Counted from the first letter of the stretch, positions 40,469 through 50,001 are shown. The stretch: 64,000 nt of DNA from Pelagimonas sp050633425 (GCF_050633425.1 NZ_JBOEGM010000002.1:186001-250000); one strand, 5' to 3'. Made by a program: numbers and translations. The notes: generated from the letters alone by a model not told the origin.

Positions 40469-41785
40469 GTGGATCCTCTTTTGCTTGGAGCAATTGTGGC
40501 CATTGCCACTATTCTCGTCCTGTTCTCTGGAACATCCGTGGCCATCGGCCTGTTGATTGTCTCGGCCGGATTTCTGTTGGTCTTTGACGGCGCGCGGTCG
40601 TTGGAGCTTTTGCCGGAATTGCTGTTTGGGAAGCTCGACAATTTTGCGCTTCTTTCGATCCCGATGTTTATCATCATGGGGGCCTCTATTGCCTCAACAC
40701 GGGCCGGGGCCGATCTCTATGAAGCGCTTGAACGCTGGTTGACCCGTGTTCCGGGGGGCTTGGTTGTCTCGAACCTTGGGGCCTGTGCGTTGTTTGCTGC
40801 GATGTCGGGGTCGTCTCCTGCGACCTGCGCGGCCATCGGCAAAATGGGCATCCCCGAGATGCGCAAACGCGGCTATCCAGACGGTGTGGCGGCGGGCTCA
40901 ATCGCGGCGGGTGGCACGCTCGGTATCTTGATCCCCCCATCTGTGACGATGATTGTTTACGGGATCGCCACGGAAACCTCGATTGGCCGTTTGTTTCTGG
41001 CCGGTGTTATCCCTGGTCTGTTGTTGGTCGGCCTGTTCATGGCGTGGTCGCTGTATTCCACATGGAAGTCCGGCAATGCCTCTCAGCTGAGCTCGGGCAC
41101 TTATACATGGGCGCAGCGGTTTGAAATCCTGCCGCGTGTGTTGCCGTTCCTGTTGATCATTGTTGGTGTTTTATATGCTATGTATGGCGGCATCGCGACG
41201 CCGTCAGAAACAGCCGCCGTGGGGGCATTGCTCTGCCTGATCATCGCGATGGTGATCTACAAGCTGTGGAACCCCAAGGATCTTTGGGTTGTGCTGCGCG
41301 ACAGCACCAAAGAATCCGTCATGATCTTGTTCATTATCGCGGCTGCGGGTGTGTATTCGTATATGCTCAGCTCGCTCTTTATCACACAATCCATTGCCGA
41401 ATGGATCGGGACGCTGGACGTGAACCGCTGGGTCTTGATGGGTGTGGTGAATGTTTTCTTGCTTATTGCCGGGTTCTTTTTGCCGCCGGTTGCGGTGATT
41501 TTGATGGCGGCTCCGATCCTGTTGCCGATCATTGACACAGCAGGATTTGATCCGATCTGGTTCGCTGTTGTGCTGACCATCAACATGGAAATTGGCCTGA
41601 TTTCGCCGCCGGTTGGTCTTAACCTTTATGTCATCAACGGCATTGCGCCGGACATTTCGCTCAAGACCATCCTAAAAGGCTCCTTGCCCTTTGTGGCTTG
41701 TATGGTGCTGGCGATTATCCTGCTGTGCCTGTTTCCCGGCCTTGCGACGTGGTTACCAAATCAGGTTATGGGAGCGGTTATTTGA
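40469..41785 (+). CDS. matM: TRAP transporter large membrane subunit
   Basis: 438 residues, GTG start. About twelve transmembrane helices of the DctM ion-transporter superfamily. Family blocks are SIPMFIIMGASIA, GSSPATCAAIGKMGIPEM, GTLGILIPPSVTMIVYGI, GGIATPSETAAVGA and GLISPPVGLNLYVINGI. It carries the substrate across the inner membrane with sodium. Its TGA overlaps the TTG proposed as start of matA, so the transport and degradation genes are tightly coupled. Confidence 0.92.
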   Translation: MDPLLLGAIVAIATILVLFSGTSVAIGLLIVSAGFLLVFDGARSLELLPELLFGKLDNFALLSIPMFIIMGASIASTRAGADLYEALERWLTRVPGGLVVSNLGACALFAAMSGSSPATCAAIGKMGIPEMRKRGYPDGVAAGSIAAGGTLGILIPPSVTMIVYGIATETSIGRLFLAGVIPGLLLVGLFMAWSLYSTWKSGNASQLSSGTYTWAQRFEILPRVLPFLLIIVGVLYAMYGGIATPSETAAVGALLCLIIAMVIYKLWNPKDLWVVLRDSTKESVMILFIIAAAGVYSYMLSSLFITQSIAEWIGTLDVNRWVLMGVVNVFLLIAGFFLPPVAVILMAAPILLPIIDTAGFDPIWFAVVLTINMEIGLISPPVGLNLYVINGIAPDISLKTILKGSLPFVACMVLAIILLCLFPGLATWLPNQVMGAVI

Positions 41786-43050
41786 CCCTACTTGCAGAAC
41801 TTTTATCAACAGTGTTTGAGCGGCGTTATCGCGGCCAAGCCACGCGGGCGACGGATGGTCGCCCGCTTACGGAACTCGCTGCGGCTCTTGTTGGATCGGC
41901 GGGCGAGACATCAGGCTTGGCGCTGGCGGGTGAAATCCTGTCGCGCTTTGCCGACATGGATGATGACGAAAAGCTGGCCTTCTTTCGCAACATCGCCACG
42001 ACGATGAATATTGATCCGGTGGCGGTGCGCACAACTTTGGATGCCTATGAGCACACGCCGTCCAAGGCGAGTTACCGGGCGTTTGCCGAAGCCGCAGAGC
42101 CCGCGCGACAAGAGTTTGTTCGGCGCTTGAACAGCGTGCAGGGGGCGACGGGGGCGTTGGTTCAGATGCGTGCAGATTTGCTGCGCTTGGGCCGCAAAGA
42201 ACCCGAGTTGCAGGCGCTGGATCTCGATTTCCGTCACTTGTTTGCCTCGTGGTTCAACCGAGGTTTTTTGGTGTTGCGACCGATCAACTGGGAAAGCCCG
42301 GCGCATATTCTTGACAAGATCATTGCCTATGAGGCCGTGCATGCCATCGACAGTTGGGAAGATCTGCGCCGCAGATTGCAACCCACCGATCGGCGCTGTT
42401 TTGCGTTTTTTCATCCCTCGATGCCCGATGAGCCGCTCATCTTTGTTGAGGTGGCGCTGACCAAAGGCATTCCGGGGTCGATCCAAACTCTGCTGGCCGA
42501 AGACCGGGAAGCGGTGCCGTCTGAGGATGCGGATACGGCAACGTTCTATTCCATTTCCAACTGTCAGGCGGGATTGGCCAGCATTTCCTTTGGCAATTCC
42601 CTGATCAAGCAAGTGGCGGCTGATCTGGCGGCTGAATTGTCGGGATTAAAGACCTTTGTCACCCTGTCACCGATCCCCGGCTTGACCAAATGGCTCAAGA
42701 CGTCTGAGGTGGAGTGGTTGAGCGATGACGCCGAAACGATGTCCGACAAGACGCGGGCGCTGGCTGCCTTTTATTTGTTGAATGCCAAGTCCCGCGGCGG
42801 GTTGCCGTATGATCCGGTGGCCCGGTTCCACCTCGGCAATGGCGCCGTTGTCCATGCTGTTCATTCCGACGCCGACGTCTCTGAGAAGGGGCGCGCGCAA
42901 TCGGGGGGCGCAATGGTAAATTATCTCTATGACCTCTCAAAGATTTCTCAAAACCACGAGAACTTTGTAACAACACGCGACGTCGTTGCCTCGGCTGACG
43001 TCAAAGCATTGGCAGACACCGTCACGCTGCCAACGACCGAAGAAAGGTAA
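41782..43050 (+). CDS. matA: Malonyl-CoA decarboxylase
   Basis: 422 residues if the TTG at 41782 is the start; GGGAG lies seven bases upstream and the TTG overlaps the matM stop (TTGA). The product then begins MTLLAELLSTVFERRYRG, as MCD proteins do. The four-helix N-terminal domain and the GNAT-like catalytic domain are present, with CFAFFHPSMPDEPLIFVEVAL and FHLGNGAVVHAVHSDAD near the expected active-site positions. It converts malonyl-CoA to acetyl-CoA and CO2. A longer reading to 41698 lies inside matM and was not used. Confidence 0.92.
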   Translation: MTLLAELLSTVFERRYRGQATRATDGRPLTELAAALVGSAGETSGLALAGEILSRFADMDDDEKLAFFRNIATTMNIDPVAVRTTLDAYEHTPSKASYRAFAEAAEPARQEFVRRLNSVQGATGALVQMRADLLRLGRKEPELQALDLDFRHLFASWFNRGFLVLRPINWESPAHILDKIIAYEAVHAIDSWEDLRRRLQPTDRRCFAFFHPSMPDEPLIFVEVALTKGIPGSIQTLLAEDREAVPSEDADTATFYSISNCQAGLASISFGNSLIKQVAADLAAELSGLKTFVTLSPIPGLTKWLKTSEVEWLSDDAETMSDKTRALAAFYLLNAKSRGGLPYDPVARFHLGNGAVVHAVHSDADVSEKGRAQSGGAMVNYLYDLSKISQNHENFVTTRDVVASADVKALADTVTLPTTEER

Positions 43051-43054
43051 TCCA

Positions 43055-44569
43055 ATGGCGAATCCTCTTTATGATGGTTTCTTCGGTGTTCATGCCGAAA
43101 AAACCACGCCGTTTCTGCGTTTGGAGGGCGGGCAGGTTGTCACCCACCAAGACTTCCTGTCCATAAGCGCCCAGATCGCTCATGTTACGGTGCAGATCGG
43201 GTTGAAGCCGGGGGACCGGGTCGCGGTTCAAGTTGAGAAATCCCCAGAAGCCCTGGCGCTTTATGCGGCCTGTGCGCAGGCTGGATTGGTGTTTTTGCCG
43301 CTCAATACCGCCTATACTGTTGATGAGCTGAGCTATTTTATCGAGAACAGCGGCGCGTCCCTGATCGTCTGCGGTGGCAAAAGCCAAGAGACGCTGGGCG
43401 TGGTTGCCAAGGAGCTTGGTGCCAAGCTTGAAACGCTCAATGCCGATGGCAGTGGCACCTTGATGGACCAGGCGCAACAGATGCCAACGCGTTTCGAAAC
43501 CGTCGCGCGCAGTGGCGATGATCTGGCGGCGTTTTTGTATACCTCGGGGACGACGGGGCGCTCTAAGGGGGCGATGCTGACCCAGGACAACCTGATTTCA
43601 AATGCTCAGACCCTAGTCGAGCATTGGCGGTTTACAGCGGATGATGTGTTGCTGCATGCGCTGCCGATCTTCCACACGCATGGGCTGTTTGTGGCCACGA
43701 ATGTGACACTGGCGGCGGGCGGGAGCATGATTTTCATGCCCAAGTTTGATCAAGACGAGATTATTGCGCGGATGCCTGAGGCAACCACGATGATGGGGGT
43801 TCCGACCTTTTACACCCGGCTCTTGGACGATGAACGCTTCACCCGTGAACTGACGGCGCATATGCGGCTGTTTGTGTCGGGCTCGGCACCGCTTTTGGCC
43901 GAAACGCATACCCGTTTTGAGGCGCTCACCGGGCACCGTATCCTTGAGCGTTACGGCATGACCGAAACCAATATGAACACCTCAAACCCCTATGATGGTG
44001 AGCGTCGAGCCGGAACAGTGGGTTTCCCACTGCCCGGAGTTGAGCTCAAGATTACCAATCCCGACACGGGTGACACTCTGCCCGATGGCGAGGTGGGGCA
44101 GATCGAGGTGCGCGGTGCGAATGTCTTCAAAGGCTATTGGCAGATGCCGGAAAAAACCGCAGCTGAGCTTCGGGAGAACGGTTTTTTCATTACCGGCGAT
44201 CTCGGTCTGATCGACGCGGATGGCTATGTGCAAATTGTCGGGCGCAACAAGGATTTGATCATCTCGGGCGGGTACAACATCTATCCCAAAGAGATCGAGC
44301 TGGTGCTTGATGATCAGCCGGGTGTCCTTGAGAGCGCGGTGATCGGGGTGCCTCATCCCGATTTTGGCGAAACCGTGGTGGGGTTGATTGTCCCCGAGAC
44401 GGGTGCCGAGCCAGATGAGGACGGGATGATGGAGGCCGTGCGCAAGTCCTTGGCAAGGTTCAAACATCCCCGCAAACTTGTCATTCTAGACGAGCTTCCG
44501 CGCAACACGATGGGCAAGGTGCAAAAGAACATCTTGCGCGACAAATATGAGGGGATGTTTGCGCCCTGA
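43055..44569 (+). CDS. matB: Malonyl-CoA synthetase
   Basis: 504 residues of the adenylate-forming superfamily. Signatures are LYTSGTTGRSKGAMLT (phosphate loop), ERYGMTETNMNTSNPYDGERRAGTVGFPLPGVELKI with the Arg used for the malonate carboxylate, GRNKDLIISGGYNIYPKEIE and the catalytic lysine in NTMGKVQKN. It makes malonyl-CoA from malonate, CoA and ATP, the first step of malonate breakdown before MatA. The start at 43055 follows AAAGGTAATCCA, five bases after matA. Confidence 0.94.
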   Translation: MANPLYDGFFGVHAEKTTPFLRLEGGQVVTHQDFLSISAQIAHVTVQIGLKPGDRVAVQVEKSPEALALYAACAQAGLVFLPLNTAYTVDELSYFIENSGASLIVCGGKSQETLGVVAKELGAKLETLNADGSGTLMDQAQQMPTRFETVARSGDDLAAFLYTSGTTGRSKGAMLTQDNLISNAQTLVEHWRFTADDVLLHALPIFHTHGLFVATNVTLAAGGSMIFMPKFDQDEIIARMPEATTMMGVPTFYTRLLDDERFTRELTAHMRLFVSGSAPLLAETHTRFEALTGHRILERYGMTETNMNTSNPYDGERRAGTVGFPLPGVELKITNPDTGDTLPDGEVGQIEVRGANVFKGYWQMPEKTAAELRENGFFITGDLGLIDADGYVQIVGRNKDLIISGGYNIYPKEIELVLDDQPGVLESAVIGVPHPDFGETVVGLIVPETGAEPDEDGMMEAVRKSLARFKHPRKLVILDELPRNTMGKVQKNILRDKYEGMFAP

Positions 44570-44694
44570 AGCTCCTGAGGATTGGCACCGGTTCCCGGCC
44601 CGCCAATCGCCCGAACAGTGTGATTTTGGGCGAGGCTGTTAGTTTTACGGCCTCGTAAGCTGCGCAAAATCTGCACATCTTCTATGTGAGTTCT

Positions 44695-44732
44695 GATCCG
44701 CCTCGGTGTCACAACCGGGGCGGATTTTGTTT
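44695..44732 (+). terminator. Terminator after matB
   Basis: ATCCGCC (44696-44702) pairs with GGCGGAT (44719-44725), with GG/CC pairing inside the arms, followed by a T-rich end (TTTTGTTT). It lies 127 bases after matB and just before the creD ribosome site. Confidence 0.7.
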
Positions 44733-44745
44733 AAAGGAGAGAGTT

Positions 44746-46188
44746 ATGCTCAAATCCCCAGGTAGGCGGTTTATCGTCGTTGGCATATTGGTTTTGCTGA
44801 TGTTCATTCCGCTGTTCTTTGCCGCAGAAGTCATCAATTCACGCAAATTTTATTCTCAAGACACCATCCGAACGGTTGGTTTGGAATGGGGTGGGCAACA
44901 GACGATATCGGGGCCTTTTCTGGTGATCCCGGTGGAGCGCGAGGTGACGACGCTCAAATCGCGGCCCAAGATTGATCCCGAGACGGGCTTGGTGATGACC
45001 CATGCCGAAACCGGTGAGGAGCTCAAAGTTCGGTTTGAGGAAACGGTGATCAAGGCCGGTCCAAGTGTCTATTTGCTGCCATCAAAATTTGAAGCTGATC
45101 TGGATACGCAAACACAAATGCGCGCGCGCGGCATTTTTCAGGTGCCCGTCTATCAGGCGCAGGTTGATATGGCGTTTGACTTTGATCTGGAGGCGGCCGA
45201 CCCGCTGATCGCGGAGAATGAAACGCTCTTGTGGGACAAAGCGCGGATTGAGGTTGAGGTGTCAAACAACAAAGCTTTGCGCGGGGCGGCCGAGATTGCG
45301 ACCCAAGGCACCGCGCTGTCTTTGTCGCCGATGTCGGGGCGGCATGGGTTTACCGCTGCAACGGGCGATCCGCGTGGACAGGGGCAATACGATCTGACGC
45401 TGGGCTTGAACGGTGCCCAAAGTCTGATGGTGACGCCCGTGGGGTTGAACAGTCAGGTGACAATGACAAGCGATTGGCCGCACCCGTCCTTTAGCGGGGC
45501 GTTTTTGCCCGATAACCATGAGGTCACCGAGACAGGGTTTCGCGCCACTTGGTCGATACCGCATCTGGCCCGGCCCTTGCCGCAAGCAGGACGTGACGAG
45601 GTGGCCGGATCGGCGCGCAAGGTCAGCGGATTTGGCGTGCGTTTGATTGAGCCGAATGATTTCTACCAAAAGGCCTATCGCGCCGCGAACTATGGTATCT
45701 TGTTCATTGCATTGACGTTTTTGACGATCCTTTTGATCGAACGTGGCAGCGGCAAACCGGTGCATGCGGTGCAATATATACTGGTTGGGCTAACACAATC
45801 GGTGTTTGTTTTGCTGATGGTCGCCTATGCCGAGCAAATCGGATTTGCCGCAGCCTATGCTTTGTCGGCGGGGGCTGTGATTGCGTTACTGACCGGATTT
45901 GGGGCCTTTGCGTTGAAACTCGGGCGGCGGGCCTTGGTTTTGGGGGCGGTTTTGGTTGTGGTTTACGCGGTGCTGTATCTGATTTTGGACAGTGCGGATT
46001 ATGCATTGCTGGCCGGATCGACATTGGCGTTCTGCGCAATTGCATTGACCATGTTTGCCACCCGAAATGAGGATTGGTTTGGCCCTGAAAAGGAAAAAGG
46101 GCCGGGGATGATGGCGCGGATCTTTGGCACTGCCGCTCCGCGCGTTGCACCCCCTCCGACAAGCCCAAATCCGCCGAAGGAGGGCTAA
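44746..46188 (+). CDS. creD: Inner membrane protein CreD
   Basis: 480 residues. One N-terminal helix (FIVVGILVLLMFIPLFFAAEVI), a large periplasmic beta-rich domain (residues about 30-320) and five or six C-terminal helices match CreD, including GFGVRLIEPNDFYQKAYRAANYGILFIALTFLTIL. CreD belongs to the CreBC regulon in enterics and affects envelope stress and beta-lactam tolerance. No creBC genes lie nearby. The ribosome site is AAAGGAGAGAGTT. The C-terminal tail is proline-rich. Confidence 0.9.
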   Translation: MLKSPGRRFIVVGILVLLMFIPLFFAAEVINSRKFYSQDTIRTVGLEWGGQQTISGPFLVIPVEREVTTLKSRPKIDPETGLVMTHAETGEELKVRFEETVIKAGPSVYLLPSKFEADLDTQTQMRARGIFQVPVYQAQVDMAFDFDLEAADPLIAENETLLWDKARIEVEVSNNKALRGAAEIATQGTALSLSPMSGRHGFTAATGDPRGQGQYDLTLGLNGAQSLMVTPVGLNSQVTMTSDWPHPSFSGAFLPDNHEVTETGFRATWSIPHLARPLPQAGRDEVAGSARKVSGFGVRLIEPNDFYQKAYRAANYGILFIALTFLTILLIERGSGKPVHAVQYILVGLTQSVFVLLMVAYAEQIGFAAAYALSAGAVIALLTGFGAFALKLGRRALVLGAVLVVVYAVLYLILDSADYALLAGSTLAFCAIALTMFATRNEDWFGPEKEKGPGMMARIFGTAAPRVAPPPTSPNPPKEG

Positions 46189-46282
46189 GACGGCACAGGG
46201 CGGGTAAACCCCCATAGGTGATTGGGTGCGTTCTTGCTATACTTATAGCGGAGCGCGCCCAACGAGTTATGAGGAAGTTGAG

Positions 46283-46978
46283 ATGGCCAAATCACCAACA
46301 CCCGCCAAGCCAGAATCAGTCCCATCGGCCTATCAGCCGTTTTTGGATGGGGATCCGCGCATGCGCAGCCCAACTGGATTGCCGGATTTGCCCGATCTGG
46401 ATGGGATGATGTTTTCCAGAAGCGGAGGACCGGCGCTTGATATCGAATTGGGGGCAGAGGGAGGGGCCGCGGCCGAACAGCACCCTGCTGATCCCAAGAC
46501 CCTGAACCGCCATTTGATCAACTGCACCGCCTACACCCGCGATGTCGAAGGCAAGGTGAATTTCTTTTCCTCTTTGTTCAAAGCCGAAGCCAAAGGCAAA
46601 CAGGTGGGGGTGGTTCAAGAGGCCAAAGCCTTTTTCGTCAAGCGCGAGAATGGGGTGGATATTGAGTGGGGTGTCGCGGTGCGCTTGCAGGTGGATGCGT
46701 CAGAGTTCAGCGCCGAAACCCATGTGTCGATCCCCAATATCGCCGCCGAAGCGCAACTTGGCATGAGCCAGGCGCAGATGGAGATAAGCGTGCGCGGGTT
46801 TTCAGGATTTCTGGGGGATTTGTTGCCAGCACCGGATACGGTCAACCTGACCAGCTATGCAGCCTATATGGAGGCGTTTCAAAAGATCCAGAAACACGTG
46901 TTTTCAGAGGATAACGCCGATTATCTGATGCCGGTGGTCCTAGGCAAACACCAACCGCCGGATCAGGTGATTTCCTAG
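46283..46978 (+). CDS. Conserved-looking hypothetical protein
   Basis: 231 residues from ATG 46283 after GAGGAAGTTGAG; an earlier in-frame start at 46226 lacks a ribosome site. The N-terminal third is proline-rich and low complexity. Residues about 75-231 look like a folded alpha/beta domain with a repeated FFSSLFKAEAKGKQ / EAKAFFVKRENGVDIEW pattern. There is no signal peptide or membrane helix. I do not recognise the family. Confidence 0.6.
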   Translation: MAKSPTPAKPESVPSAYQPFLDGDPRMRSPTGLPDLPDLDGMMFSRSGGPALDIELGAEGGAAAEQHPADPKTLNRHLINCTAYTRDVEGKVNFFSSLFKAEAKGKQVGVVQEAKAFFVKRENGVDIEWGVAVRLQVDASEFSAETHVSIPNIAAEAQLGMSQAQMEISVRGFSGFLGDLLPAPDTVNLTSYAAYMEAFQKIQKHVFSEDNADYLMPVVLGKHQPPDQVIS

Positions 46979-47027
46979 CAGACAAGAGCAGGCCCCGGCG
47001 CACACCGGAGCCTGCACGGTTATGTGG

Positions 47028-47486
47028 TTATTCGACGGTGATGGTGATCACGTCCGAGGCAACCGGCACGGAATGGGGCACATGTCCGGCGTCGCCCATC
47101 ACCAGTTGGAGCGTGTGTTTGCCCGGCGCAAGGTCAAGCGTGACCTGCGTTTGTCCGCCCCCAAAATGTCGGTGATTTTCATCCGAGGGCAGGCCCATCA
47201 TCATTTCCTCTTTGCCATCTTCCCCCATGCCCAGCGGCGGGCGGTCAATCAGCAGATGATGGTGCCCGGTTGCTTCTTTTTCGACACCAGCTGGGGCGAC
47301 GCCCATGCCAGACAGGCCAAAGATGACGGTCACAGGGCTAGACACCGTATCGCCATCGGCAACATTGGCAAAGTAGACCATAGCCCCTTCAGGGGCCGGT
47401 GTTTCACCGCCTTCGGCCAAAACCGGCGCAGCGAGGGTCATAGAAAGAGACATGGAAACGATGGTCAGCGCAGTACGAAATAACAT
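47028..47486 (-). CDS. DUF4399 periplasmic protein
   Basis: 152 residues with a signal peptide (TIVSMSLSMTLAAPVLA). The mature domain has VYFANVADGDTVSSPVTVIFGLSGMGVAPAG, GHHHLLID and PGKHTLQLVMGDAGHVPHSVPVASDVITI, the conserved core of DUF4399, a short beta-sandwich. The His-rich GHHHLL and HRHFGGGQT segments could bind metal. The ribosome site is AAAGGAAGCACATC. A longer frame to 47696 overlaps the divergent transporter gene and was dropped. Confidence 0.85.
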   Translation of the reverse strand: MLFRTALTIVSMSLSMTLAAPVLAEGGETPAPEGAMVYFANVADGDTVSSPVTVIFGLSGMGVAPAGVEKEATGHHHLLIDRPPLGMGEDGKEEMMMGLPSDENHRHFGGGQTQVTLDLAPGKHTLQLVMGDAGHVPHSVPVASDVITITVE

Positions 47487-47656
47487 GATGTGCTTCCTTT
47501 GAGATGTGTTTAATAAGATGAGCCCAGCATGCGCTTTTGTTTCCCCGAGCGTCAACGTCCAAGGTGGATGGTATTCGCGTCGGCGCATTTGGATGTGGCC
47601 TTGTATGTGTTTGGGCTTTGGTGTTTGCAGGTCGGGTGATCCGAGCGGAGGGGCCG

Positions 47657-48568
47657 ATGATCTTTGCCACGATTTTGCAGGGGCTGTTGCCGTCATTTTT
47701 GATGGTGATCTTGGGCGGTGCCGTGCGCAAACGCCTGAGCGAGAACGCGTGGCAAGGGCTGGATCGGCTCAACTTTGAGATTCTGTTTCCGGCGCTGATC
47801 TTTGTGGCCGCATCAGGGCGAGAGATTGCCATAAGCGATGTGGTGCGGATCGCCCCGGCGGTTTGGGCGATTTTGGGCATCGGTTTGGTGCTGGGCTATG
47901 GCGCGCGGCACTATGGGCCCGAGCGGTTTTTGGATTTCGCCGGCGGTTGGCAAACGGCGTGGCGGTTCAACACTGCGATGGGATTTATCGCCGTGGCGGT
48001 GTTGCCCGGCGCGGATTTTGGGATTTTGGCAGTGGCCGTGGGCATGGCGATCCCCATGGCAAACCTTTTGGCGGTGACGGCCCTGTCGCGGGGCGGCAGT
48101 TTGGGGATTTTGGCAACGCTCAAGCGGATCGCGTTGAACCCGTTTTTGCTAGCCTCGGTGTCTGGGGTCTTGGTGGGGTTGTCGGGGTGGAAAATCCCCG
48201 CACCAATATTGGCCCCGGTCGAGATGCTGTCGGCGGCGGCGATCCCGGTGGCCTTGATTTCCATCGGCGCGACAATGGATTGGAAGGCGCTGGCCCGGCT
48301 AAACCGGTTCAGCGCGATTCTATGCGGTGTGAAATTGATGGCCTTGCCGGCGGTGACATTTGCAGTCTGTATGATGTTGTCGGTTGAGAGCGGTTTGATG
48401 GGGGTGCTGGTGGTGTTTGCGGCGCTGCCTACGGCTTCGGCGGCGCATGTGTTGGCATCGGGCTTTGGCGCGGATCGCCGCTTGGTGGCGACATTGATCG
48501 CGCAATCAACCTTGCTTTCGGCGCTGACACTGCCACTGTGGATTGCGGTTGTGATGCTTGCGGGGTGA
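47657..48568 (+). CDS. AEC-family membrane transporter
   Basis: 303 residues, about ten transmembrane helices with the auxin efflux carrier / malonate-decarboxylase MdcF pattern: ILQGLLPSFLMVILGGAVRKR near the start, LNFEILFPALIF and the C-terminal FAALPTASAAHVLASGFGADRRLVATLIAQSTLLSALTLPLW. Members move small organic anions such as malate or malonate, so the substrate is open. Start MIFATILQG at 47657 follows GGAGGGGCCG. Confidence 0.85.
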   Translation: MIFATILQGLLPSFLMVILGGAVRKRLSENAWQGLDRLNFEILFPALIFVAASGREIAISDVVRIAPAVWAILGIGLVLGYGARHYGPERFLDFAGGWQTAWRFNTAMGFIAVAVLPGADFGILAVAVGMAIPMANLLAVTALSRGGSLGILATLKRIALNPFLLASVSGVLVGLSGWKIPAPILAPVEMLSAAAIPVALISIGATMDWKALARLNRFSAILCGVKLMALPAVTFAVCMMLSVESGLMGVLVVFAALPTASAAHVLASGFGADRRLVATLIAQSTLLSALTLPLWIAVVMLAG

Positions 48569-48572
48569 GGTC

Positions 48573-49103
48573 GTGCGCGGTGTGTTTCAGGCAGTGTTGT
48601 TTTGGTGTGGCGCAGCGGTTGCGGGGTCCGACAACCGGATGGAGCGGCTGCAAAATGGTCAGGCGCTGGACTGGATCGAGGCAACCGGCCATTGGGACGT
48701 GACCTTTTCGGATCGTCAAATGGTGATGATCTGCAAGACATGCGAGGGGCAGGTTGAGGTCACTCTGGACGTCGTTCCCCGTGAATTGGCAACCACCCGA
48801 AGCCAATGGAAGAGCAAGTATTTCACGGAGCGGTTGTTGTTTTGCGCCTTGCTTGCTCAGAATGGGGGGCGATGTTTGGGGACAGATCCTGTGAGTTTTC
48901 GAGGTGTGGCCTTGCAAGGGTTTCGGTCTGACCACCTTGAGAATGGGGTGAGAAGCGTTGAGATCGTTTTATACAATCGGCACTTGTCCTATGGTGTTGA
49001 GGTGCTGAAAACACAGATCGCGATGCATGAAGGCCAAATGGTGCCGCAAGGCACTGTTGGCTTGATGTATTCGGCCATGGCCCAATTGACCCACTTTTGG
49101 TGA
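48573..49103 (+). CDS. Hypothetical, possibly exported protein
   Basis: About 176 residues if GTG 48573 is the start; TTG 48558 or GTG 48582 are alternatives, so the N terminus is uncertain. A short hydrophobic start (FQAVLFWCGAAVAGSDN) could be a signal peptide. The rest is a compact mixed fold with CKTCEG, a CxxC-like pair, and a RCLGTDPVSFRG segment with another cysteine. No family recognised. The start lies only a few bases after the AEC transporter stop, so the two are probably in one operon. Confidence 0.5.
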   Translation: MRGVFQAVLFWCGAAVAGSDNRMERLQNGQALDWIEATGHWDVTFSDRQMVMICKTCEGQVEVTLDVVPRELATTRSQWKSKYFTERLLFCALLAQNGGRCLGTDPVSFRGVALQGFRSDHLENGVRSVEIVLYNRHLSYGVEVLKTQIAMHEGQMVPQGTVGLMYSAMAQLTHFW

Positions 49104-49126
49104 AATCATGAAGCATCTAAGGTCGG

Positions 49127-49279
49127 GTGGATGGCTCCTTCTTTTTGTTCTTTGTCGCCCTCCCGTTGGCGATCCTTGTGTTTGATCCAGAGCAGCAAAC
49201 ACAGGAAAACATCTCCCGAGCGATGCTCTACTACTCTTTTGTAGTTGGTTTTTTTATCTGGGCTTGGTGTAAACGCTAG
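49127..49279 (+). CDS. Small two-helix membrane protein
   Basis: 50 residues with a GTG start preceded by AAGG at suitable spacing. Two hydrophobic segments (FFLFFVALPLAILVF and MLYYSFVVGFFIWAW) flank a short polar loop (DPEQQTQENISR), and the product ends KR. The frame starts 23 bases after the upstream hypothetical gene and stops just before a convergent gene, so it fills its gap exactly, as real genes do. Function unknown. Confidence 0.5.
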   Translation: MDGSFFLFFVALPLAILVFDPEQQTQENISRAMLYYSFVVGFFIWAWCKR

Positions 49280-49281
49280 GG

Positions 49282-49830
49282 CTATGGGCGCTTGCGCCGG
49301 TAGTGGCGTTTGACCATTTGCGTCAGAAGGGTTTCGACGCCGATCAGTTCGAAATCCAACTCCCTCTCCAACATGTCAAACAGGCGGGTGCCGCCGCCGA
49401 GCAGGACCGGGACTTCGGTGAGGATCATGTCATCGATCAGATCGGCATCCAGAAAGCGGCGGATCGTGGCACCGCCATCTATATAGAGCCGCGAGTGACC
49501 AAGGGCGTTGGCTTGGGCAATGATTTCCGATGGGGTGCCTTGGGTCAGTGTGACGTGATCAGCAAAGGGGGCGGGCACCGAAGTCAGGGTGGTGCTTAGG
49601 ATGAACCCCGGTTTGGGATAGGGCCAACCGATGCCAAAGCCCTGAACGGCCTCAAAGGTGGTGCGCCCCATGATTATGGCATCAATTCCGGCTATGAAAT
49701 CGGCAAACCCCATGTCGTCGCCATCGGGATTGGGCACTTGGGACAGCCACTCCAAGCCGCCATTGCGATCAGAGATATAGCCATCAAGGCTTGTGGCGAT
49801 ATAGACGGTGTTGGGCATGTGCGTCGCCAT
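49282..49830 (-). CDS. Dihydrofolate reductase / RibD C-terminal family protein
   Basis: 182 residues from MATHMPN; MPNTVY four residues later is also possible. The fold is recognised by YIATSLDGYISD, GIDAIIMGRTTFE, LYIDGGATIRRFLDADLIDDMILTEVPVLLGGGTRLF, the pattern of RibD_C/YyaP-type reductases. They use NADPH, and most have unknown substrates. It is convergent with the small membrane protein gene and divergent from the LysR gene. Confidence 0.82.
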   Translation of the reverse strand: MATHMPNTVYIATSLDGYISDRNGGLEWLSQVPNPDGDDMGFADFIAGIDAIIMGRTTFEAVQGFGIGWPYPKPGFILSTTLTSVPAPFADHVTLTQGTPSEIIAQANALGHSRLYIDGGATIRRFLDADLIDDMILTEVPVLLGGGTRLFDMLERELDFELIGVETLLTQMVKRHYRRKRP

Positions 49831-50001
49831 TTTTAGAACCGGTGTGGCGGCACCAGATATTGTTCGTGCGCCCTGTGCAACTTGTTTCCATGCTGCGAAC
49901 ACTGATCAACAAAACCCCGATATTGTCGCGGCACTGCCCCAGTCCTGCCCGATTGTCCCGGCAAAACTCATCACAAGAATTAGATGAAGAGGGACCCGAG
50001 C

